8,377 nucleotides of DNA from Pseudomonadota bacterium (GTDB lineage: Bacteria; Pseudomonadota; Gammaproteobacteria; Steroidobacterales; Woeseiaceae): positions 1-8,377 of the forward strand of contig JAKSCZ010000228.1 in the NCBI GenBank assembly GCA_022360335.1, written 5' to 3'. Positions 1 through 5,313 of the stretch are shown one piece after another; position 1 is the stretch's first letter, and each line of letters starts with the position of its first letter. The notes beneath the pieces are model-generated. The model was not told the DNA's origin. It saw nothing but the letters and a program-made list of their open reading frames with translations, and did no database searches. The translations under genes and the position numbers were made by a program.

Positions 1-647
1 AGCGCCGCCAGCATGTTCATCTGCCGCGGTGTGTTGTTCAGGTGATCGTCACCGCGTACGACGTGGGTGATCCGCATGTCGAAGTCGTCGATGATCACGC
101 AGAAGTTGTACGTGGGGCTACCGTCCGACCGCGCGATAATCAGGTCGTCGAGCTGTGAATTCTCGAAGACCACCCGGCCGCGCACCACGTCGTCGACGAT
201 GACCTCGCCGGCATCCGGGTTCCGGAACCGAACGACCGGCGGGACGCCGTCGCGCGGCCCGGTCCGTTCCCGGCAGCGCCCGTCGTAGCGTATGTGGTCG
301 CCGGAGGCCATCTGCCGCTCGCGAAGCCCGGCCAGTTCTTCCTTCGTACAATAGCAGCGGTAGGCCTTGTCTTCGGCCAGCCACCGTTCGGTCACCTCGC
401 GGTAACGGTCCATGCGCTCGGACTGGTAGAACGGCCCTTCGTCTGCGTCGAGTCCGAGCCAGTGCAGGCCGTCGAGAATCGCGTCCACGTGTTCGGGGGC
501 GGAACGTTCGCGGTCCGTGTCTTCGATACGCAGGACGAACCGGCCGCCGTGACGGCGCGCATAGAGCCAGCAGAAAAGCGCGGTGCGTACGCTGCCCAGA
601 TGCAGGACGCCCGTGGGGCTGGGAGCGAAGCGGGTTCTGACGGTCAT
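1..647 (-). CDS. gltX: Glutamyl-tRNA synthetase, N-terminal part (runs off the left edge)
   Basis: Cytosolic class I aminoacyl-tRNA synthetase that charges tRNA-Glu with glutamate using ATP. Only the first 215 residues are visible and no stop is reached. Reading from an ATG at 647, the protein begins MTVRTRFAPSPTG, followed by the HIGH-type signature HLGS (residues 16-19), RIEDTDRER (40-48), the insertion CYC (98-100) with RCRE (124-127), and RGDDHLNNTPRQ near the cut (198-209). These are hallmark GluRS stretches in the right order; the KMSKS loop and anticodon-binding domain lie outside the window. Cys98, Cys100 and Cys125 match the E. coli zinc ligands by number, but the fourth ligand, His127 in E. 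coli, is Glu here. The ribosome site before the ATG is weak, and the only AGG lies in a leader hairpin (656-684). The gene is divergent from the glycan operon and is probably the housekeeping flank of an accessory locus. Confidence 0.96.
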   Translation of the reverse strand, partial: MTVRTRFAPSPTGVLHLGSVRTALFCWLYARRHGGRFVLRIEDTDRERSAPEHVDAILDGLHWLGLDADEGPFYQSERMDRYREVTERWLAEDKAYRCYCTKEELAGLRERQMASGDHIRYDGRCRERTGPRDGVPPVVRFRNPDAGEVIVDDVVRGRVVFENSQLDDLIIARSDGSPTYNFCVIIDDFDMRITHVVRGDDHLNNTPRQMNMLAA

Positions 648-655
648 TGACGATA

Positions 656-684
656 CCGGCCTGACATCGGATTCGTGAGGCCGG
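656..684 (-). promoter_or_regulatory. Leader hairpin upstream of gltX
   Basis: A perfect 7-bp inverted repeat (CCGGCCT at 656-662, AGGCCGG at 678-684) with a 15-base loop lies 9 to 37 bases upstream of the gltX ATG. In the gltX transcript the 3' arm holds AGGCCGG, which contains the only Shine-Dalgarno-like AGG near the start codon (12 bases before it). Folding could therefore hide the ribosome site. The dyad is directly visible; a regulatory role is inference, and short GC-rich stems arise by chance in GC-rich DNA. Confidence 0.3.
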
Positions 685-790
685 CGATTGTCGCGTCATG
701 GGCCCTCGAAAAGCAAGCATCCCCGGCCGCAGGAGTACTTTCTCCGGCGACCCGACGTCGTCGATTTCGGCGCCCGGGAGCGGCCTCCTT

Positions 791-844
791 TTGTCACGAC
801 AACCAATGGCTTATGTCAACAATGTTGTTCGAATTCTCCATTGG
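791..844. promoter_or_regulatory. Cluster of operator-like dyads
   Basis: Three short symmetric elements are packed within 54 bases: TTGTC-AC-GACAA (791-802), CAACA-A-TGTTG (817-827), and an inverted pair CCAATGG (803-809) with CCATTGG (838-844) that encloses the second element. The last arm overlaps the proposed -35 box of the plus-strand promoter (841-846), a position suited to a repressor or activator site. The dyads are seen directly. Binding by a regulator is inference, and no specific regulator family is recognised. Confidence 0.3.
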
Positions 845-869
845 CGCCGCGATGGCTGCAAATGATATT
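841..869 (+). promoter_or_regulatory. Candidate sigma-70 promoter of the glycan operon
   Basis: The -35 box TTGGCG (841-846, 4 of 6 to consensus) and the -10 box GATATT (864-869, 4 of 6) are separated by 17 bases, the optimal spacing. They sit in the AT-richer part of the intergenic region. Transcription would begin near 876 and leave a leader of about 120 bases before the glycosyltransferase ATG at 998. Match quality is modest and the call rests on spacing and position. Confidence 0.33.
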
Positions 870-997
870 CTGTCGCCACGGCCGCCTCTTTCGTCGCCTG
901 TACAGTAAGCACGCCGCACGGGTCGACCTTGGGCCAGTCCACAAGACACCCGCCGAATGCACAACGACCGGAACTCGCTTAGGTATCAGACCACACA

Positions 998-2122
998 ATG
1001 AGAATACTGACACTGAGTTACGAGTTTCCGCCGCTTGGCGGCGGCGGCAGCAAGGTCGCGCACGGACTCTCCGCCGAACTGGTTCGGGGCGGCCACGACG
1101 TCGATATCGTCACGATGGGTTTTCGCGGCGTTCCGAAGGAGGAAACGATCGACGGCGCCCGGGTCCACCGGGTGCGGTGCCTGCGCAGGGCGCTGGACGT
1201 CTCGCATGCCCATGAACTCGCCAGCTACATGCCCGGCGCGCTTTCGACGGCATCGCGGCTGTGCAGGCAGAACCGGTACGACCTGATGCATTGCCACTTC
1301 ATCATGCCGGACGGCATCGTCGCGCTGCGCCTGCGGCAGCGCTTCGGATTGCCGCTCGTCGTCACCGCACACGGCTCGGACGTGCCGGGCTACAACCCGG
1401 ATCGCTTCATCAACATGCATCGGATCATCTCCCCGGCCTGGCGAGCGATTGTGCGCTCGATCGACACGATCGTCTGCCCCAGCAAATACCTCGAGGATCT
1501 CCTGCTGAAGGCGGAGCCGCGGGCGAACACACTGACCATCCCGAACGGCTTCGACCTGGATCGTTTCCGCGCCGACCGCCCGAAACGAAACAGTATCCTG
1601 ATACTCACCCGCATGCTCGAAAGGAAAGGCGTACAGGACGTCCTGCACGCGATCGCCGGCACGGACGTCGACTACGAGCTGAACATCGTCGGGACGGGGC
1701 CGTTCCTGGACGAGCTGGTTGCACTCGACAGGAAACTCGATACCAACGCGAACTTTCTCGGCTGGCTCGACAACGATTCCGACGAGCTGCGTCAGTTGAT
1801 CGAAGAGTCCGCGATATTCGCGTTTCCGTCCCACGCCGAGAACTTCCCGTTGGTTCTCCTCGAGGCAATGGCCGGCGGCGCCGCGATCATCACCACGGAC
1901 CAGACGGGCTGCAAGGAGGTCGTCGACTCCGCCGCAATTCGTGTTCCGGCGGCCGATCCGCAGGCGCTGCGCCGGGCCATCGAATCGCTCGCCCGCGATC
2001 CGCAACGCCGCCGGCAGCTCGGCCGTGAAGCTCGCCGGCGTGTCGAGGAACACTTCGGGTGGCCGACCGTAGCGGCCCGGTATCTGTCCACCTACCGCGA
2101 CGCGATCGCGACCGGAACCTGA
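998..2122 (+). CDS. GT4-family glycosyltransferase
   Basis: A retaining GT-B glycosyltransferase of family GT4, expected to transfer a sugar from a nucleotide-sugar donor to a lipid-linked glycan at the cytoplasmic face of the inner membrane. The 374-residue protein has the usual family length. The N-terminal domain opens with YEFPPLGGGGSKVAHGL (residues 8-24), the glycine-rich loop of this group, followed by HGSDVPGYN (125-133). The donor domain has PNGFD (182-186), LTRMLERKG (203-211), with the Arg and Lys typical of phosphate contact, VGTGP (231-235), and the E-x7-E motif from Glu281 to Glu289 (ENFPLVLLEAMAGG). The ATG at 998 fits the family N-terminus, but its ribosome site is poor. It is the first gene of a three-gene operon, followed after 22 bases by a pyruvyl transferase. 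Donor and acceptor sugars cannot be predicted from sequence. Confidence 0.93.
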   Translation: MRILTLSYEFPPLGGGGSKVAHGLSAELVRGGHDVDIVTMGFRGVPKEETIDGARVHRVRCLRRALDVSHAHELASYMPGALSTASRLCRQNRYDLMHCHFIMPDGIVALRLRQRFGLPLVVTAHGSDVPGYNPDRFINMHRIISPAWRAIVRSIDTIVCPSKYLEDLLLKAEPRANTLTIPNGFDLDRFRADRPKRNSILILTRMLERKGVQDVLHAIAGTDVDYELNIVGTGPFLDELVALDRKLDTNANFLGWLDNDSDELRQLIEESAIFAFPSHAENFPLVLLEAMAGGAAIITTDQTGCKEVVDSAAIRVPAADPQALRRAIESLARDPQRRRQLGREARRRVEEHFGWPTVAARYLSTYRDAIATGT

Positions 2123-2131
2123 CCCGCACAC

Positions 2132-2147
2132 AAGGCGCACAACATTG
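2132..2147 (+). promoter_or_regulatory. Ribosome binding site supporting a TTG start
   Basis: AAGG at 2132-2135 lies 9 bases before a TTG at 2145-2147. No ATG or GTG offers the same placement, and the reading frame begins a plausible N-terminus here (residues HRNVLILEDR after the start). The site therefore decides a rare TTG start for the pyruvyl transferase, which may lower its translation relative to its neighbours. Confidence 0.5.
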
Positions 2148-3428
2148 CACAGGAACGTACTCATCCTCGAGGACCGCTATGCCCTGCGCGACTCGATGAC
2201 CAATCTCGGCGACCGCGCCTACCATGTCGGGCTCCACGACGTCCTCGAGGGACACCTCGGGCTCGAGGTTCGCATGTCGCCGGTGAAGGCGTTTCCCTAT
2301 CTGACCGCGGCAAAGACGCGCCACATCCGGTCGGCCGCCGACGCAGAAGCGTTCCTCGAACGCTGGCGAGCCCGGGTTCAGCGCGCTGCCGGACGGACCG
2401 GCCCGCTCGGTGGCCGCGTGCGCCGCACGTTCGAGAACAACGTCGTCACGCGCTCGAACTGGTTTCGGCGGATCGACCGGTCCGTGCAGCGGCGGATGTC
2501 CCGCGGACTGGTCGAGACGGCTTCTCCCTACCTGTTCCGCGGGGGTTACGCCAGGGAGATCGTCGACCGGATTTCGGCGGCGGACCTCGTCATCTTCAAC
2601 GGCGGTGCCTTCGTCGCGGACCACCTCGACAAGTACCTGCCCATGCCCCTGTTCGAGCTGTATCTCGCAAAGAGCATGGGCAAGCCGGCCGCCGTCGTAA
2701 ACCACACCGTTGCGATAGAGCGCCCGTCCAATCGGGCGCTCGTGGCGTACGTCTATTCCCTGCTCGATTGCCTGATGATCCGGGAGCCTCGATCGCGAGA
2801 CAGGATCATCGACCTGGGCATCGACCCCGACCGCATACTGCAATCCTGCGATGCGGCGTTCGGCCTGCCGCTGCAGACGGTTGCGGCACCGGCCGCCCGG
2901 CAGCCGACAGGGAAAGTCGGCGTCTGCGTGCGGGGCGACCGCACGGTACTCGCAGACTACTGGGCCGACGTAGCGAGGCATCTGCAGGAAACGCTCGGCC
3001 TGGACGTCACGTTTTTTTTCACATCCCGTCAACAGGACAAGAGAGCCTTCGAGGAGATCCGGGACCGGTACGCGCCGATCAAGCACCTGCCGTTCTGCGA
3101 CTATGCGCCGCTGCTGAATACGATCGAGGCGTTCGACTTCGTCATCACGGACCGTTATCACGCGACGATCTTCGCCATTCTCGTCGCCACCCCGTTCGTC
3201 ACGATCGATTCGAACACCTTCAAGACCCGGGGCCTGATGGACATGGTCGGTTACCCCGTTCCCGTACTGAAGCACGGCGCGAATCTCGACGAGACGATTC
3301 GCCTGATCGAAGACGTGCGGGAAAAGCGGACGTCGCTTGCCGGGACCCTGGACGGCGCGCGGCGAAAAATGTCGGATTACGCGAAATCGTCGATGGAACC
3401 GCTGGCCGCCGTCGGACGGGACGTCTGA
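2145..3428 (+). CDS. Polysaccharide pyruvyl transferase family protein
   Basis: Member of the polysaccharide pyruvyl transferase family (Pfam PF04230; relatives include CsaB, WcaK and AmsJ), which as a family is associated with adding ketal-linked pyruvate from phosphoenolpyruvate to sugar residues of surface glycans. The 427-residue protein has a GT-B-like arrangement. The N-terminal half includes NLGDRAY (20-26) and FNGGAF (151-156); the C-terminal half has VGVCVRGDR (258-266) and the family signature DRYHATIFAILVATP (336-350). An interval rich in Arg at about 70-125 makes it somewhat longer than many members. The start is TTG, chosen from the AAGG 9 bases upstream. It lies 22 bases after the glycosyltransferase and 22 before the sulfotransferase-like gene, implying one transcript. 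A run of eight T at 3012-3019 encodes Phe290-292. Some family members transfer groups other than pyruvate, so the substrate is uncertain. Confidence 0.88.
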   Translation: MHRNVLILEDRYALRDSMTNLGDRAYHVGLHDVLEGHLGLEVRMSPVKAFPYLTAAKTRHIRSAADAEAFLERWRARVQRAAGRTGPLGGRVRRTFENNVVTRSNWFRRIDRSVQRRMSRGLVETASPYLFRGGYAREIVDRISAADLVIFNGGAFVADHLDKYLPMPLFELYLAKSMGKPAAVVNHTVAIERPSNRALVAYVYSLLDCLMIREPRSRDRIIDLGIDPDRILQSCDAAFGLPLQTVAAPAARQPTGKVGVCVRGDRTVLADYWADVARHLQETLGLDVTFFFTSRQQDKRAFEEIRDRYAPIKHLPFCDYAPLLNTIEAFDFVITDRYHATIFAILVATPFVTIDSNTFKTRGLMDMVGYPVPVLKHGANLDETIRLIEDVREKRTSLAGTLDGARRKMSDYAKSSMEPLAAVGRDV

Positions 3429-3450
3429 AAGGAAGCGGCCGGGCAGCGAC

Positions 3451-4155
3451 ATGGACAGCGGAATCCGGAAGTCGATCGACACCTTGCAGCGCCGGTTCCT
3501 CCAGCAGCGAATCCGGGCGCACGGTATCTACGACGTCGCGGTCGTGTCGTATGGCGGCTCCGGCACGACGGCCCTCGCCCGGCACCTCGGAAAGCGCCTT
3601 CGCGTCAATGCGCCGAACAGCGACCTCGACGGTATCCTGCACGCATCCTCGCCGACCCATCCCGTGTTCGCGGACATCGACGTGCGGCGCGCGATCTACG
3701 TCTTCGCTCATCCGGCCGAGTCCGTTCTCTCCGTGTTCGGCCGGGGCTTCCAGGCACGGATGGTAACGAAACTTCGATCCCGGCACCGCAACAGGAAGGA
3801 CTACGTCCACGCCCTGCGGCAGCCCGACGACCGGTTTACGTTCGAAGAATTCCTGCGCGTCGGCGAAGACCCTTTCGGCCTCTGCGAACACCTCCGGAAC
3901 TGGACCCGCCCCGACACCGTCCCGTTCCCGATCCTGAACGTCGGATACGATGTCCTCTTCGAGTCGGCCGACACGATCGCAGGCTTCGTCGGGGTTCCGG
4001 AGTTGTCGCAGGACTTTCCCGAGAGGCGGCCGCGGGCGTCCCGGCTGGACCGACTGGCGCCGGAGCAGGCCGAGCGGCTGACGGACATCTACCGGGACGC
4101 GATCGAACTCTTCGACACATTGCCCGACGTCAGGCTCCACGAACCGCGGAACTGA
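3451..4155 (+). CDS. Short divergent sulfotransferase-like P-loop protein
   Basis: Probable sulfotransferase-fold protein of 234 residues, shorter than the usual 260-350. After a basic N-terminal helix it has VVSYGGSGTTALARHL (31-46), which aligns with the PAPS 5'-phosphosulfate loop of sulfotransferases (canonical form R-S-G-T-T), although Gly replaces the usual Arg or Lys. AIYVFAHPAESVLSVF (81-96) resembles the 3'-phosphate-binding segment with a conserved Ser, and VGYDVLFESADTIAGFVGV (164-182) resembles the C-terminal region that usually reads R-Y-E-D-L followed by F-L-G. There is no signal peptide or membrane segment. The ATG at 3451 is the best start: the frame stays open upstream, but that part overlaps the pyruvyl transferase. 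A GAAAGGAAG stretch lies about 15 bases upstream, rather far. Last gene of the operon. Sulfation of the glycan is the likely role; a different P-loop transferase or kinase remains possible. Confidence 0.75.
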   Translation: MDSGIRKSIDTLQRRFLQQRIRAHGIYDVAVVSYGGSGTTALARHLGKRLRVNAPNSDLDGILHASSPTHPVFADIDVRRAIYVFAHPAESVLSVFGRGFQARMVTKLRSRHRNRKDYVHALRQPDDRFTFEEFLRVGEDPFGLCEHLRNWTRPDTVPFPILNVGYDVLFESADTIAGFVGVPELSQDFPERRPRASRLDRLAPEQAERLTDIYRDAIELFDTLPDVRLHEPRN

Positions 4156-4156
4156 C

Positions 4157-4181
4157 GCGTCGGGATCAGCCGTCCCGATGC
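4157..4181. terminator. Hairpin between convergent genes, possible shared terminator
   Basis: A 9-bp stem (GCGTCGGGA at 4157-4165 paired with TCCCGATGC at 4173-4181, one G-T wobble) closes a 7-base loop. It begins two bases after the stop of the plus-strand gene and includes the last codons and stop of the minus-strand sulfotransferase. Position and near-symmetry suit a two-way terminator for convergent genes. Neither strand has a T run after the stem, so a classical intrinsic terminator is not supported; the stem may instead mark an RNA 3' end or aid Rho-dependent stopping. Confidence 0.35.
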
Positions 4182-5131
4182 CGTTCGGCCCGCCGGGCCA
4201 GCATACGGTCCTTCTTCGCCCGCCACAGCCGGAACCGGATGCCGTTTACGGCGATCATCGCCGGCTCGACGAGCAAGGTCTGCAAACGGTCGGTCAGCGC
4301 GGCCTGCGCGTAGTCGTTCAGCAGGTCGTAGCCGAGGTACGGGAGGAGATCGCAGGCACAGCTTTCGAAGCTGGCGATCTGCCGCGACGACAGAGCGCCG
4401 CGCCATGCCGTCATCCTCGACGGGTCCGGCGCATCGTGTATCAGGGAATGATAGCGGAACATGCCTTTCGGGTAGTTGAAGCCGCCGCCGGACTCCATCG
4501 CCGCAACGTAGTCGATGCCCAGCCACTCGCAGATGCGCTCCAGCTCGGGCTGCGGCGTCGCGACCAGATCTTCGTACCGGACCCGCAGGACCCGTTCCCC
4601 GAAACGCGACTCGGCGGCCAGCCCGAATGCAACGTGGTGAATCCACCAGTGCGCCGCCGCGATCACGGTATTCGGTCCCCAGTCGAGCCCCATGACCGAC
4701 GCCGCGACTCCCCTGCCGTCGCGGACGATGTGAATCGCCTTGCCTTCGGGATAGAGCCCGAGGAGGGTCTCGAGATGCCAGATGTTCTTCGGCGTGTGGT
4801 CGACCCAGACGTCGAAGCGGCCGCGTCCCGAACTGCGCGCGAACTCGTCGACCATGCGCAGCAGCAAAGCCGCGTAATCCCGGTCCGCACTTCCTGCAGC
4901 GTCGCCCAACAAGCCGTCGGACACGCTCCAGCGGGACAGGCTGCGCATACCGCCCGCCCGTTCGAGCACGGCAGTCCATTGCGATTCGGTTTGCGGCACG
5001 CCGACGCCCTTCAGCGCATCCGTCTTGAACTGGGATTCGGGTGTGGTGAGACACTGGGGATGCGCACCGAGCAGCGCGCCCAGCAGCGTCGTTCCGCTCC
5101 GGTGGCAACCACCGATAAACACAGGTTTCAC
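4166..5131 (-). CDS. Sulfotransferase (Sulfotransfer_3-like)
   Basis: PAPS-dependent sulfotransferase expected to place sulfate on a hydroxyl of a carbohydrate or lipid-linked sugar. The 321-residue protein shows the canonical 5'-phosphosulfate loop GGCHRSGTTLLGALLGAHP (7-25), the 3'-phosphate-binding segment IHIVRDGRGVAAS (133-145) with Arg137, Asp138 and Ser145, and VRYEDLVATP (184-193) followed by ICEWLGIDY (200-208). Length and order match single-domain bacterial sulfotransferases. The start is GTG at 5131: GAGGG lies 9 bases before it and the P-loop then begins at residue 7 as usual. A nearby ATG is out of frame and stops at once. The gene is transcribed alone, convergent with the three-gene operon and divergent from the oxygenase gene, with a good promoter candidate upstream. 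It is much closer to consensus than the other sulfotransferase-like protein here, so the two are not a recent duplication. Acceptor unknown. Confidence 0.92.
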   Translation of the reverse strand: MKPVFIGGCHRSGTTLLGALLGAHPQCLTTPESQFKTDALKGVGVPQTESQWTAVLERAGGMRSLSRWSVSDGLLGDAAGSADRDYAALLLRMVDEFARSSGRGRFDVWVDHTPKNIWHLETLLGLYPEGKAIHIVRDGRGVAASVMGLDWGPNTVIAAAHWWIHHVAFGLAAESRFGERVLRVRYEDLVATPQPELERICEWLGIDYVAAMESGGGFNYPKGMFRYHSLIHDAPDPSRMTAWRGALSSRQIASFESCACDLLPYLGYDLLNDYAQAALTDRLQTLLVEPAMIAVNGIRFRLWRAKKDRMLARRAERHRDG

Positions 5132-5145
5132 GACATAATACCCTC
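5129..5145 (-). promoter_or_regulatory. Ribosome binding site supporting a GTG start
   Basis: On the minus strand GAGGG (5141-5145) precedes GTG (5129-5131) by 9 bases. The in-frame alternatives further upstream would add over 100 residues of low-complexity Arg-rich sequence ahead of the P-loop, which does not fit the family. The ATG between the two elements is in another frame and is followed directly by TCG TGA. Confidence 0.55.
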
Positions 5146-5182
5146 GTTCCGTGGTTCCACTACAGACAGGCGACCGGCACGA

Positions 5183-5212
5183 ATTGTACGCACGCTGCGT
5201 TCCCGCCGCCAA
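5183..5212 (-). promoter_or_regulatory. Candidate promoter of the minus-strand sulfotransferase
   Basis: Reading the minus strand, TTGGCG (5207-5212, 4 of 6 to the -35 consensus) is followed after 18 bases by TACAAT (5183-5188, 5 of 6 to the -10 consensus). Transcription would start near 5176, giving a leader of about 45 bases to the GTG start. This is the best promoter match in the window, in a spacer that must contain one. Confidence 0.42.
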
Positions 5213-5236
5213 CGCGGGCATCGACGACGGCCGGTA

Positions 5237-5265
5237 TTGCAGCGAGCCCGGCGGCGAATCATACT
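5237..5265 (+). promoter_or_regulatory. Candidate promoter of the oxygenase gene
   Basis: TTGCAG (5237-5242, 3 of 6 to the -35 consensus) and CATACT (5260-5265, 4 of 6 to the -10 consensus) are 17 bases apart on the plus strand. The start would be near 5272, about 42 bases before the GTG. The match is weak. The two proposed -35 boxes of this divergent spacer lie only 24 bases apart, so one regulator could influence both genes. Confidence 0.25.
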
Positions 5266-5313
5266 TTCCGTATTGCCGCCCGAAGAGTCGATGGTGAAAG
5301 GTACGCCGCCCAC

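Larger units (their letters stand above)
648..997. other. Divergent intergenic region between gltX and the glycan operon
   Basis: This 350-base stretch separates two divergent genes and should hold the promoters of both. I see no convincing gene: the open frames crossing it lack ribosome sites and recognisable protein features. The centre, roughly 785-905, is clearly AT-richer than the surrounding coding DNA and holds several short dyads plus a candidate plus-strand promoter. The minus strand carries a perfect TTGACA (814-819) and an AAAAGGAGG stretch (reverse complement of about 784-792), but no good -10 box or start codon at the expected distance. No tRNA or other RNA gene is apparent. Confidence 0.7.

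Noticed and set aside
784..819. Minus-strand TTGACA followed by AAAAGGAGG, suggesting a promoter and small gene
   Set aside because: No acceptable -10 box occurs at 16-18 bases and no start codon follows the AAGGAGG within normal distance.
688..1215. Plus-strand open frame across the gltX upstream region into the glycosyltransferase
   Set aside because: It overlaps the well-supported GT4 start in another frame, has low-complexity Arg-rich sequence, and has no ribosome site.
986..2164. Long minus-strand open frame opposite the first glycosyltransferase
   Set aside because: It mirrors a clear GT4 gene, has no recognisable motif, and is explained by the GC-rich third codon positions of the real gene.
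3337..3450. Upstream extension of the short sulfotransferase-like gene
   Set aside because: These 38 codons overlap the end of the pyruvyl transferase and are Arg- and Trp-rich with no family similarity; the ATG at 3451 is a better start.
1890..3482. 530-residue minus-strand open frame opposite the pyruvyl transferase
   Set aside because: It spans two real plus-strand genes and their spacer, is rich in Arg, Asp and Val as antisense shadows are, and shows no family motif.
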